From Zopfochytrium polystomum (Eukaryota; Chytridiomycota; Chytridiomycetes; Chytridiales; Chytridiaceae), in contig JAIVFJ010000049.1 of the NCBI GenBank assembly GCA_025765615.1, positions 62,001 to 126,000 of the forward strand: a DNA stretch of 64,000 nucleotides, in the 5' to 3' direction. The notes beneath the pieces were generated by a model that had not been told where the DNA came from, made no database searches, and was given only the letters and a program-made list of their open reading frames with translations. A program made the translations under genes and the position numbers. Shown here one piece after another: positions 41,753-53,294 of the stretch (positions are counted from its first letter, which is position 1; every line of letters starts with the position of its first letter).

Positions 41753-43498
41753 ATGGCTACCCTCTCCGCCGCCCCCGCCCACTTCCGCAAGGAACTCGAA
41801 GAAACCGCCCGCGCCATCGTAGCTCCTGGCAAGGGCATCCTCGCCGCCGACGAGTCGACGGGAACCATCGGTTAGTGCTCGTGGGAAGAGCAGCCTCCTT
41901 TGTTGCCCCCCCCTCCCGAGTCAACATCGCGATGCCTTTCAGCGTGATATCGCGCTTCTTGCTGCAGGATGGAGGAAAGGGAGGGCACCGCCTTCCTCGG
42001 CCTCACAGTTCGCAGCAGAACGCAGTTTGGGGAGTCGCGCCAATTTCGCGTGATGATGCTTTCGCTTCCTTCATACCTTACTCAGTCTCTCTCTTCCATC
42101 TCCTCTGCAGGGAAGCGTTTCAGCGCCATCAGCCTCGAAAACGTTGAGGAGAACCGTCGCGCCTACCGCGAGCTGCTTTTCACTGCCGGCCCCGGTAAGT
42201 CCTGGGAGTTTTTCCAGCGCACTCGTTGCGCCCCCCCCCCCCCTTGTTTCTTACAAAGGTGACCAACGCAGAGCTGAAGAACTACCTTGGAGGTGTCATC
42301 CTGTACGAGGAGACCCTCTTCCAGAAGGATGTTAACGGAAAGGCCTTTGCCGACATTCTGCGCGAGCAGGGCATCCTTGTCGGCATCAAGGTCGACCTGG
42401 TGAGTTCTCTTCCATCGATGGCTGTTCACGCGACTTCCACAATGTGAGGAGATCTAACCGCGGTATTCCCACCGCGATTGTTTTTTTCTTCGTTTTCCAC
42501 TCTTTCAACTTTCGAAACTGAAATCCCAAGGGCACCGTTGTCCTCCCCGGAACGGACGACGAAACCACCACCCAGGGTCTCGACAACATGGCTGCGCGAT
42601 GGTGAGAACACTTATCGCCCCGCCGTTGCATGGTTTTTGACTGGTACCGAACATATGAATAGCGCCAAGTACTACCAGGCCGGCGCCCGCTTCGCCAAGT
42701 GGCGTTCGGTGTTGAAGATCACCGAGAGCTGCCCGACCCCTCTTGCCATTGAGGAAAACGCCACCGTCCTCGCCCGTTACGCTGCCATTTGCCAGGTACC
42801 CTTCCTCTGATTTTCTCCCTTTCGATTTTCTTTCTGGGAACAGCGTGGCTCACTTACCCCGTGCTCTTGAACTTTAGTCGCAAGGCCTCTGCCCCATCGT
42901 CGAGCCGGAGATTCTCATGGATGGTAGCCACGACCTTGAGAAGGCTGTCAAGGTCACTGAGAAGGTTCTTGCTGCCGTTTACAAGAAGCTGAGCGACCAC
43001 CACATCTACCTCGAGGGCACTCTCTTGAAACCTAACATGGTGAGTTGCTCAGGCTTTTGTTTCGTGTTGTTGCTTGAAAGTTGACCTCTAAACGTTGCTT
43101 CGCAGGTCTGCCCGGGCCAGGACTGCCCCAAGAAGTACACTCCCGCGGACATTGGTCTCGCCACCGTCACCGTCTTGCGCCGCACTGTCCCCGCCGCTGT
43201 TCCGGGAATCACTTTCCTGTCCGGTGGTCAGTCGGAAGAGGAGGCTACCCTTCACCTTGACGCCATGAACCGCGTTCCGGGCAACAAGCCATGGGCTCTG
43301 ACCTTCTCGTACGGCCGCGCTCTCCAGGCGACCGTCATCAAGACTTGGGGAGGAAAGAAGGAGAACGTCGCAGCGGCGCAGCGGGCCCTCCTTGTCCGCG
43401 CGAAGGCAAACTCTGAGGCGAGCCAGGGCAAGTACACCGGTAGCGGTGCCAACGCGAGCGCCAGCGAGTCGCTTTACGTCAAGGACTACAAGTACTAA
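41753..43498 (+). CDS. FBA: Class I fructose-bisphosphate aldolase
   Basis: Seven exons: 41753-41870, 42111-42194, 42272-42399, 42531-42601, 42663-42795, 42878-43039 and 43106-43498, about 362 residues, the usual length. Motifs are [57 protein letters not shown] and EGTLLKPNM, whose Lys forms the Schiff base; then [11 protein letters not shown] and [12 protein letters not shown], and a C-terminal Tyr (VKDYKY). It catalyses cleavage of fructose-1,6-bisphosphate to DHAP and glyceraldehyde-3-phosphate in cytosolic glycolysis. The second intron's acceptor is the downstream GCAG at 42270, not the nearer AAAG, because only it keeps frame. No targeting peptide. Fungi normally use class II, so this helps exclude them. 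Confidence 0.95.
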
Positions 43499-44171
43499 GC
43501 ACGTACTCGCACACATTCGCTTTCGTTGTTGAGTTTTAATTGAGATGTCGCTGCGCCTCTTTCTTTTTTTCGAGATGGAAGTTTGAAATCCAATTCCAGA
43601 TGTTTGTGCTTTATTGCCTTTTTTTGTTTTGTTACCATTCTGGTTAAGGCTGGTAGCTGGAAGGGAGGGGAGCTGCCCTCCTTCCGCCTTTGCCTCCCCT
43701 CGCTTCTCTCCTTCGGCCACTGCAGAGCACTTATCCGTTCTGTTCGTTCCGTTTTATTGTTGTGCTCGACCGCTTGTTGCTTGCCTGCTTTGTTGCTGCC
43801 TTGCCCGCTTGCCATCCATATCTTGCTTTGCTAAGCTTGCTTGGCGGGTGGGGCGCGGTGAGGATGGCAGTTCAAAATGAGAACAGAAAAGCAAAAATTG
43901 TCAGCTTTTCCAACTGTGTGGATCGCTGTTTGGGTGGTTGCAGTAGTAACATCAGCGAGCCCAAATCCCCGCTCCCTCTCCGACCCGATCTCCCCACCCT
44001 TCCACGCTTTCACTCTTCTCACTCTGCCACGGGAAACCGAGGTGCTCCTTCAACTCCGCGCGATAGGCGCGATCCGACTTTCCCCACTAGTGAGGTCCCA
44101 GCAGGCACCAGGAGCTTCGGTACCAGCCACCCCATTCATTTCAAGCGTCGAATCGCGACACCGAGAACAGG
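43499..44171. other. Aldolase 3' flank and CFAP53 upstream region
   Basis: T-rich 3' flank of aldolase, then a mixed stretch. Overlapping open frames on both strands carry no recognisable motif. No clear promoter element. Confidence 0.5.
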
Positions 44172-47100
44172 ATGGCGCTGCTGATGAGAGACCCGCATCT
44201 GGAGCTGGAGGTTTTCGGTCGTTCCCGTTTCTTTTCCGTTTCGTTCGTTCGTTCGGTCGCTTTTGTTTAGTCGGAGGACAGTCCCGCCCGTGCGAGTCTC
44301 GCGACGCGGCAAAGACGGGACACACCCCCAAAATCACCAATTAATAGTGCAACCCACGTTATGGCCCAACCCGACCGCTCGCTCGCCGTTCCCCTCTTCC
44401 TTCCCCCCCTCCCCCTCCACATAGCGCGCCACGCGGCCGGTCCAAAAGTCGGACTACCTGATCGTGAACCGGCGGCGGGAGGAGGAAAACCGGAACAAGA
44501 TGCTGGAGCGGACGCAGTACTATGCGCAGACGGCGATGCAGGTGTGTTGTGTGTGTGCTGGTGAATGAGTTTGCGCGTGAGTGTAACAGGTGGGGCGGAG
44601 AAAGCAAAGCGAGGAGAAACACAGCCGCCAGCCATGTGTCTCAAACTCAAATACGACGAAGAAGAATAATTGCCAGCATTTGGGGGAAGGCGGGCTGGAT
44701 TCAACCACGACTGACTTGCTTCGTTCACCGGGAATGCTTACACACTCTCCAAAAAAAAAATCGCTATTTTTTCGTTTCACAGTCCCAGTTCGAGGAAACG
44801 TCTACTCTCAGCATAAAGCGGAACCATCTGTTCCGCCGCGTCGAAGAGCTCCGCGCCGTCGAGGAAGGCAAGCTGGAAGCGCGCCGTGAGCGGTACGGGC
44901 TCCTGACCTCTCTCCCCTCTCTTCCTCCTCGCGTTGCACTCTCACCACTCTCGGGCCGCCAGAAGGGAGGATAATGCAAACTCAAGGCGGCTACAGCACT
45001 TGATTAACAGCGGCTACTCCATTGCTCCACAACTTCAAAATACAAACAAAAAAAAAAACATCACCCACACTCACACACGACGCAACAGGCTACGCCAGCT
45101 ATACGCCAGCGATGAAATGAGGTGGACACAAGAGTTGTTATCCCGGGAGGAGACGAAGGAAACACGATTGGAAAAAATGCGATCTCGAATGGAGCACCTG
45201 AAAGCGAGGCGCGAGGCCGAACGGCGGCAGACGGTCGAAGAGAAGCTGCTTCAGCGATGGAGGTGAGCCGGGCCGGGAAAGGAGAGTGGGGAGGGAGGGA
45301 GGGACGCGGTCTGTGGAACGTGCAGCAAAGCTGCCACGGGCTTTCGAGATTGGCACCGTTTCTCTCCCTTGGTCCGTACTCACGCATTGTGCACAAACGC
45401 GTCCCACCAGGAACGGGTGCGACGAGCTCCGGCAGATCGAATCGAAAGTCCTCGAGGAGCAAGTGGCGTTGGCTCGGGCAGACCAGCTGGTGGAATTGGA
45501 TAAACGGCGCTCGCTGGCACTTGAAGGTTGTTCGAGATTTTTCACCCTCCATTTTTTCCAAGTTGTTTGCATAAATGGGATGGAGAGAGACATGAGCTGC
45601 TTCCACCTACAACCACCTGCAGTCTTTGTCAGGTTGCTAAACATTGTTTGCCTTTCTACGTCGTGCGCCGACTTTGAACTCGGCAGAGAAGAAGTTTTAC
45701 GACGATTTGTGGGAGAAGGACCGACAAAAGAAGATCGCAAAGGAGGAGGAGGAACGAGCCCGCCACAAGGAGTTGAACTCGGCCACCGTTGCCATGCTAG
45801 AGGCTCAGCTGGACATGCTTCGGCAGCAGGCGATTGAAGAGGAACGGCTGAAGCAGGAGGAGGCGATTTTGATGGTATTTCTCTGGCCCGTGGAATATAC
45901 CCAGGCTGCCCCAAAGCAGCGCTGCGTTAGAATCTGATTACCCACCGCTCCTTCTCTCCCCCTTTCCCCCCCCCCGGGCGGTTTTCTCCGCCCTCCTCCC
46001 CAGCGCCAAGAAATGGAGACGCGGACGCTCGAAGACGAGCGCAATAGGGCGCGCAAGCTCGCGGAGCAGCGCATCATTCGCACGGAGCTCGACAAGTTCA
46101 ACCGCATGAAGATTGAGCAGCGGGCACGCGAGGTGCAAGAGTCGCTGGCGGTGGACCTGAAGATTGTCGACCAGTTCTTCAAGATGGACGCGCAGGAGAC
46201 GGAGAACAGGAACCGCCGGCGCGCCGAGCTGAAGAAGGAGATACAGCTGTACCGAGAGCATCTGCGCGAGCAGCAGCGCATCGAGAGGGAGAGGCAGAGC
46301 GAGATCGACAAGATGCAGAAGGAGGAGGAGGATAAGGTTTGGTTTTGGCGGACACTTTTGCACAGCTAACCGTTCTTCCCAAAAATAACACTAATAATAA
46401 ACGCATCCAAAAAAAAACCCCCCCTAAAAAAATTAGCTCTGGCGGAAGCGTGCGGAAAAGTGGCAGCGGGAGCAAGCGGCTCGTGATCGCTTGATGAAAG
46501 AAGTTCTGGAGGGGCGGAAGGAGCAGTTAAAGTACTCGCGTACGTATCCATTGTGCAGAGAGTTTTGTCTTTTCTGACACACCCGCATGTGCTTGGCACT
46601 CACTTTCTACACGAAACCCCCCCCCAACACCCTCCGCCGCACCTGCCGCTGTAACACTTCCTTCATTGACCCATGGAACAGTGCACCAAAACCGGCTTCA
46701 GCAGGAAAAGACGCGCGTGGAGCGCGAAGAGGTGTTGAAGCAGATCGAAGCTGCGCGGAAAGTGGAGGCGGCCGAGAAGCTGCGGAAGGAGGCGCTCACG
46801 CACGCGTACCGGGAGTCGCTGGCTGCGCAGGTGGAGATTGTCGAGGAGAAGAAGCGCGAAGATAAGAGAAAGGCCGCGATCGAGGCGAACGCCGACAAGG
46901 TGAGGGACACATTGGGGGTTGGGGAAGGAGGGGAAGGAGGAGGAGTGAGGCGGGTCTTTGAATCCGGTTGGCTCACTTTCCCAACACACATCCCCAACAG
47001 ATTGCCGAGCTGAAGTACCGCGAGCTTCTCGAACTGGAGACGCAACGGGTGTTTGAGAATCCTAGGTGAGGGGGAAAGGGGGAGAGCTGAACGTTTCATT

Positions 47101-47245
47101 CCTTGATTTTCCCTTTTTTTTGTTTTCTTGCAGTGTCGAAAGGCTAATTCTTGTCGCCTTGTGTTTGACCCAGTTTGGTAGGTCGCGGGCGCGGTGGGTA
47201 GATGAAGAATCTCTTGAATACATTATTAAAACTGTTCACAAATGA
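44172..47245 (+). CDS. CFAP53: Cilia- and flagella-associated protein 53
   Basis: At least ten exons join in phase: 44425-44541, 44783-44892, 45089-45262, 45411-45526, 45687-45874, 46004-46336, 46437-46539, 46682-46899, 47001-47065, 47134-47245. A first exon at 44172-44210 (MALLMRDPH) fits phase but has a weak donor. The product is one long Glu/Arg/Lys-rich coiled coil. Order and local sequence match CFAP53/CCDC11: RRERLRQLYASDEMRWTQEL, VEEKLLQRWRNGCDELRQIE, FYDDLWEKDRQKKIAKEEE, DRLMKEVLEGRKEQL, YRESLAAQVE. CFAP53 lies in ciliary doublet microtubules and supports motile cilia. It is convergent with the LRRC74-like gene, 215 bp apart. Trichoplein is a related coiled coil, but its order fits worse. 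Confidence 0.85.
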
Positions 47246-47408
47246 ACATTCTTTTGGTGCGGCACGGAGAGGAAGATTCCCGTCGCGGTCCGAAGTCCGC
47301 TCGACCAACCAATCAGCTCAATTCGAGAGAGGCAGAAATGAAGGAATAAAGTATCCAGTCTTGAAGTTTTACGAGCAGCTATTAAGAGCGCAGAAAAGGG
47401 GAGGCCTT

Positions 47409-47432
47409 GCTTTCTTTCTTTCTTTCTTTCTT
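47409..47432 (+). repeat. TTTC microsatellite
   Basis: About six CTTT/TTTC units between the convergent CFAP53 and LRRC74-like genes. Confidence 0.8.
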
Positions 47433-47460
47433 GGAGGCTCCTACGGAGCCAGGGGCCAAA

Positions 47461-49001
47461 CTACCCGACAAACACCATCTCGGGCTTTTCGGTCTTGAGC
47501 TCCTCGAGCTTCTCGCGCTGCTCCTTGCTGATTTTGACGCCGGCCATCACCAGCTTGCGCAGGCAGTTGGACGACAATACCGCCTTGAAGAGCGCCGCGG
47601 CGCCTTGGTCTTTGAAAGGGTTGCCGCTGACGTCTAGCTCGCGGATGCTATCTGCCGGGGGTGTGCGGGAGGGGGTGAGTGTGTGTGTGTGTGTGTGTGG
47701 GTGGGTGTGGGTGTGTTTAGCTCGCAGAAGGGAAAGATTATCACTGATGAACTCGCCCCCTCCCTCCCTCCGCGCACAGCGATGGCGTACAGTTTTGCTC
47801 CAGCCCCTTTGCTATGGCCACGAGCCCGGCATCTCCAATCTGTGCGTTGCTGGGAAAAATAATGAAGAGTGGTAAGCCCCAAAGTCTGTGAGGGGTGAAA
47901 AAAGCAAGAAAGAGGCCGCTTCGCTCGCTCGTTTCAAAATTCCCTGCTCTCACCTCAAATTGAGCTGCTGGATGGCGTTAGTTTTGACGAGGTAGGCGCC
48001 GATGGCTTGCGTCGAGTCGCCGATGCCGTTCTCCTGGATGCTCAGACGCGCGAGGCCTCCATTCTCCTAAAAGGAAAGTTAACAGGGAGAAGGGCGAAAG
48101 AGCTAAAGGGAGACAAATGAAGTGATGGGCATCCCTCACAACAATAAAAAAGAACACCCATCAGTGGGCGTTTTTCACCTTGAGGTGTGAAAAGAAACCC
48201 GCAAAGCCGCGTGCTCGTATTTCGTTCCACGCTTTTTTTTTTTTTTTTTTTTTTTTTTTTCAGTCGGTGTCCCGTTACATTGCGCCGACGAGACGAAAAA
48301 AGGGATATCCCAACGACTCACTCAAGTCCAGCTCGCGCAGAGAGTCGTTCGAGACGAGTCCGGCGCCCAGCGCGATCGCGCCGAGGTCGCCGATGCGGTT
48401 CCGGCTTAGATTTAGCACTTGAGGGGGGAAACGAGAAATGAGATAATGAGGGGCAAGATCATTTGCGCACACAGGCCAGAGAAAGAAAAAAGAAAGAAAA
48501 AAAGGAAGTACCTTGAAGTGTTGTATTCTGCTTTATTCCATCCGCAAGGTGGGCAGCCTCTTTATCTCCGAGTAGATTTCCTGCAGTTTTTTTTTTAAAT
48601 TCATAACAGTATTTTTTGTGTTACGAGCGTCGTTAGCGAGAATAAAAATAAATATGTGAAAACAAAGCGCAAGCCCGAAAACTCGCTCTAACACCAACCC
48701 GTCAAGATCAGCGTCTTGAGGCAGGCGTTGAACGCGAGCATCTCGGCCAGCTCGACGCCGCTCTGCAAGCCCAGGCGGTTGTTCGCGAGGTTGAGGTGCA
48801 CCAGCGTGCGGTTGATTTGCAGGCTGCGCCCGATGAACGCCCCGCCCGACTCGATCCAGTTGTCGGAAAGGTCGAGGTGCGCGAGCGTGTTGTTACCCTA
48901 GCCATTTGCATGTGCGCGCGGGCCTTGTGTGAGTGAGTGTCCGTAAACGACCCACCGGTCCAATCTAAACAATCCACAACCCAACAACAACCTGGATCAA
49001 C

Positions 49002-49035
<34 letters not shown>

Positions 49036-49467
49036 AGGAAACGAGAAAGAAGTTCAAACCTCGAGCACGTACGCGATGGCCTGCGCGCCCTTTGGGCCGA
49101 GGCCGTAGTGCTTCAGCACGATTTCCGGGGCCGTCACGTTCTGCGCGAAATGCGTGACGGGCACGATGCCCAACACCTTGCACGCCGTGATGTACGGGTT
49201 TTGCACCGTGCGGCGTTTCAGGATTTCTGAGGTGCGGTGGTTGTGGGGCGGAGGGGGGTGGGGTTAACTTGTTAGGGTTGTGAGGAGGGCCACCCAGGAA
49301 ATGGAGGCGTTGAAAAACACACCGTCGACGGCGAGGTCCGTCTCCCAGCCCTCGTTAGAGTCGCCCTGCTGCTGGTCCGCGGCGTCACTGTCCTCCACAA
49401 AGATGCTGACGGCCACCTCCGGCTCCTCGATTTCGAGGGGCGGTGGGACTTCGACGGTCGTCGTCAT
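47461..49467 (-). CDS. Leucine-rich repeat protein, LRRC74-like
   Basis: Nine exons in phase: 49467-49323, 49226-49060, about 48896-48699, 48580-48512, 48417-48322, 48231-48179, 48066-47954, 47849-47791, 47651-47461. After an acidic N-terminus comes YITACKVLGIVPVTHFAQN, the LRRC74 entry motif, with HYGLGPKGAQAIA, then RNase-inhibitor-type repeats: LAHLDLSDNWIESGG, LVHLNLANNRLG, VLNLSRNRIGDLGAIAL, LRELDLTWNEIRARG, LARLSIQENGIGD, NAQIGDAGLVAIA, IRELDVSGNPFKDQG. About 330 residues. Such repeats make a horseshoe protein-binding surface; a partner is unknown. Exon 6 is preceded by 28 A residues on the sense strand directly before the acceptor AG, which is odd but required by frame. Confidence 0.85.
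48233..48260 (+). repeat. T28 run (poly-A on sense strand of LRRC74-like intron)
   Basis: A 28-base homopolymer abutting the acceptor of exon 6. Confidence 0.9.
49000..49033 (+). repeat. A-homopolymer in LRRC74-like intron 2
   Basis: A run of about 33 A bases within the intron between 49060 and 48896; on the sense strand it is a T tract. Confidence 0.9.
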
Positions 49468-49637
49468 TTGTGCAAATCTGCTGCCCGTCCGCTCTCCCGC
49501 TAATAAACAGCCTGACAAACTAAGGTAGTCTTTAATCACTATTTTTTTTTTCTTTTATACTCTTTCGCTTGGCTCGCTACCCCGCCCCGACACAATCCCT
49601 TTAGTGCGATCGAAAATCATTCCAGTTATTTTTATTT

Positions 49638-52428
49638 CTAAGACTGTTTCTCGTTCTTGGACTCCTCCTCCTCCGCTGCTTCCTCGACCACGTTGTTCTT
49701 GGACAGGCTCGACGGTTTGTGTGGCGCATTCAACGACCCCAACGGCGCGCTGACCTCGGGGGGATCGTCGAGATCCTCCCTCCCACCCAGCGACTGCGTC
49801 GTGTGGATGGTCTGCCTCACGTTCCCCTTCTTCCTCGGCGACGGCGACATCGACGACGACGGGCCTGACACGCTGCTCCTCTTATGCTGCATGAAGCTTA
49901 GAGGGCGGCCCCCACCCCCGCCGCCGCCGCCGCCGTCGGCCTCCTTCCTGTGCCGCAAGTTCGCCGTGCCGGCCACCCCGGCCTGCTGCTGCGGCCCAAA
50001 CTCGACGACCCGCACTGCGCCGTCGATGCCCAGTTCCTCGGCCGAAGTTAGCCCGTCGTCGCTCTCGACCGGCACCTCGGCCCGGTACTTTGCGACGGAC
50101 CCGCGCTTGGACGAGATGGACGCGAACGACGAGACGCGGCCGGAGAAAGAGCGGCCGAGCGCCGCGCTGCTCGGGATGATGCCGCCCTGGCCGGGCGCGG
50201 CCGCGTAGGACACGGATGTCGCCAGCGGCGGCGACCGCGTGCCGGTGGCTGCCGCAGCTGACGCTGTTGCGGCGGCCGCGGCCGCGGCGGTTGCGGCGGC
50301 AAAGGACATGTGCTGGGAGGACGTTGTCGCGGCATGGGAGCCGCGCCGGGACTCGCGCGGCGAGAGGGGCGCGGAGGCGATGGAGGCTGCGACGCCGCCG
50401 CCGCTCCCAGCTGCCGACGAGGTGGAAGTCGAAGCGGCGGCGGCGGCGGCGTTGGCCGAGACCGAGGTGCGGGAGCCCCGGATGGAGTCCGAGCTTGTCG
50501 GGTGGAGAAACTTTCCGGCCAGGCCGCCGGACGGCTCGTCCTCGATCTCTGTGACGCGAGCTGTCTGGCGTGACTTTTTTGCCTTTTGCGCTTGCTTATA
50601 TCTCTCCTCGGTGGCGGCGTACACCATCGCCTGATCCTCTGGATACGCGGCAAAGGCGGCGTCGAGCTCTTCCTTGTGGAGAACGTAGATGTCCGTGTTG
50701 CAGACGGCTTTGGCAGAGTACTCGTGCCTGTTCCCGAGGATTATTTGGAACTCGCCTGTCGCAAAAGGATAAAAAAAAAGAAAAAAAAGCGGCGAATCAG
50801 CGAGAGTGGTTGCAGTAAATGGTGAGAGGTATGACAAATAATCGTGACTTCCTTACCGAAATGTGCCCCCTCGATGAGCGATGCAGTTGGTCTGCGCTTG
50901 TCTTCCGTTGCGTAAATGTCGATTCGTCCTTGTGTTACAAAGTACATTTCCTCGCCGACGTCACCTTTGTAGACAACGTACTCGTTCGCAGTGAACAGAT
51001 AGAGCTTCATAGAAATGGCAATCATTCTCCTAAAGCCAATGGAGCAACCGTTGAAAATGTTTGCCTGCAAGCAGCCATTTAGGTCAACGAAAGGCTGACA
51101 ATTCGCGAGACTGATTTTGGTCACCTTATCTATAATGCCACTGTTCAAACTAAGTGCGACTTCGCCGCGGAACGTGCTGGGCATATCTTCAAACAGGTTC
51201 TTCACGTCTATACCCTTGTTACGCTCCCAAAGATAATCGTAGTAGTCAATGACCCGCTCTTGCATGTCCGAGTCCATTGCTCGGTCCGCCATGTACTGCC
51301 TGACAGCATCCATCTTTTGTTGGTAAGACACACGTCGGCTGTCCATGTTCGACAGAGCCGAGGCAATTGTTCCTGGAGAGGAGTGGGTAAGGACGAGAGC
51401 GACAAAAGGGGTGTGTTTTGCTTATATTTGTAAGCGCCCGACTTGCCTGAAATGTACCCGTAGAAGAACACGCCGCAGCTCATTACAAACACTGCGAAAA
51501 TTTTTTCCGAGTCGTTTTGCGGGCGAATGTCGCCGTAGCCAGTCGTGGTCATAGTAGTGACTTTTTTATTCGCACAGATTGATCAGCGCCGTCATCGAGA
51601 AAGCGGGGCTGCGGGGAAGGAAAAGTTTGCCACTCTCTTCCATTTACCTGTGTAGTACAAGGACGTGACGTATATGGATGCCGTTCCAATGCTAAACGTT
51701 TTCGAACCATCGTCTTCGGATTGGATAAGGCGGAGATTGCTTTGGTAGATCCACGAGGGCTGTTTACACGAATCGATGTCGGCGCTCGGGCACGCAATTG
51801 TGAAAAAGATACAGGCGATGCCGTGGTTCAAGATGATGAGAAAACTGGCAAACTTCATAATCTGAATGGAGAACGACGCGTGCAGTTTTCTTTCCTGGTT
51901 GCGGAAGAAGGATATAATCCTTGCCGCCCGCACGAGCTTGATAATCCTAACCAGCACTAGAATGTACAGGCCGTCCCCCTTCCCGATCCAGCCGAGACCG
52001 ACAATGTCGATTGGAATGTTGCACAGAAGGTCGAACCGGAGCTGCATCGACTTGGAGTAGTGCATAGCCATCTCCTTTGGAAATATAACCCAGAAGCCGT
52101 TCAAGAGATAGGCGACGTGAAATCGAAAGAATAGGTCGATGAGGTACATAACGTCGATGAAATATGACACGACAAAACAAGACACGTCGAGGACTTTGAA
52201 TGCCGGCATTAGGCAAAGAAGTATGCAGTTGATAATGGTCATGACGACCATCCACCGATCCCACGCCTGAAGAAAGGGTCCCTCTGGAATCAAGTAAAAC
52301 TTTGTCAGGAGGTCCGGCCAGGACGGCCTCGCCTCGGACTGGACCAAGACCACATTTGGAGCGTTTCCCTCCTCCTCGTCGCCTCCTGGAGCTGTCAGGA
52401 TACCGAGTGACCTTCCACCTTCCAGCAT
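49638..52428 (-). CDS. Cyclic-nucleotide-binding-domain K+ channel (HCN/CNG/KCNH type)
   Basis: Four exons: 52428-51648, 51560-51447, 51372-50857, 50755-49638, about 840 residues. Segments: S1 (58-77), S2 (83-108), S3 (about 131-147), S4 (153-176) with regularly spaced R161, K164, R167, R170 and R176, S5 (187-212), pore with TTMTTTGYGDI (K+-type GYGD filter), S6 (FAVFVMSCGVFFYGYISG), C-linker (SRRVSYQQKMDAVRQYM), and a CNBD with VVYKGDVGEEMYFVTQG, GAHFGE and YSAKAV. The last ~300 residues are Ala/Ser/Gly-rich and disordered. It conducts K+ across a membrane, gated by voltage and/or cNMP; gating is not decidable here. Intron 2 uses a GC donor (CAG/GCAAGT), needed to give YISG-TIASALS. Confidence 0.92.
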
Positions 52429-53163
52429 GGATCGCGTCGATCACCAAAGGGTAAACTTTCTTCTTTGATTTTGTTTTTTCTGTTTCTGTATGAGTGTGTA
52501 GGTTGAACAGGGGCGAAGGCGATCTTCACCGAAGGAGGGCTTTCGTATCCCGTTCGTTCGCTCGCTCAGTGATACCGACCAAGGTCTCTTGTCCCCGCCT
52601 TCCTCCCGTACCTCCCGGATTCCGAGTCGCAGCCTGCCTTCTTGCTGCTGCTGCTGCTGCTGCTGCGAAGCTGCCTGCTCAACGCGGTACTGTTGCGCTC
52701 TCGTAATGAATTATAGTGAAAGTGTACCAGGTAGTCTCTGCCCTCGCGTTCGTGGCGCACACGTGTCTATGTGCTGAGTGACCGTGAGTGGACGTGTCTG
52801 TGCCAGTGCGCGCGTGTTTGGGGGTCGTACGAAAGGTTGTCCTGCTCTCTCGCTCTCCGGTTCTCGGCGTCAAGCAAGGCGTGGTCCCGGAGCCTGCGCG
52901 AATCGCTTTGCCGTTAGTTCGGTGACTGATAACTGGTGAGGAGAGAGGGGAAATGGGAGGGGCGGGGGTTAGTTGTGTGCGTGAGGTGAGTGAGGATAGC
53001 GATGGGTAGCGCCGCTTGGGAAAGGGGTGCACGCGTGTGTGAGTGTGGGGTGAGAGTGGGGTGTGTGGGTGCGCGTATTTTGGCGAAATTGTCAGTTTTA
53101 GATTGCGCGTATGTTGCAACTGGCAGACAGAGAGAGAGAGAGAGAGAGTGAGTGGGAGAGAGA

Positions 53164-53241
<78 letters not shown>

Positions 53242-53294
53242 AAGAGAAAGAGAGAGAGAGGGAGATTGAGATAGAAAAAAAAGTCCGCTGCAGT
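52429..53294. promoter_or_regulatory. Divergent intergenic region of channel and oxidoreductase genes
   Basis: 866 bp between two divergent start codons. Contains a CTG/CTC-rich part (52640-52665), GT-rich stretches, and a long GA microsatellite (53129-53265) ending 30 bp before the oxidoreductase ATG. Long reading frames here are translations of the repeat. Confidence 0.6.
53129..53265 (+). repeat. (GA)n microsatellite
   Basis: Nearly pure AG/GA dinucleotides for about 135 bp, directly upstream of the quinone oxidoreductase start. A second GA-rich block (53337-53420) and a TCCA run (53611-53645) lie in its first intron. Confidence 0.9.

Noticed and set aside
47410..48260. CRISPR-like or structured repeat array
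   Set aside because: The repeats are simple microsatellites and homopolymers in introns of a eukaryotic gene.
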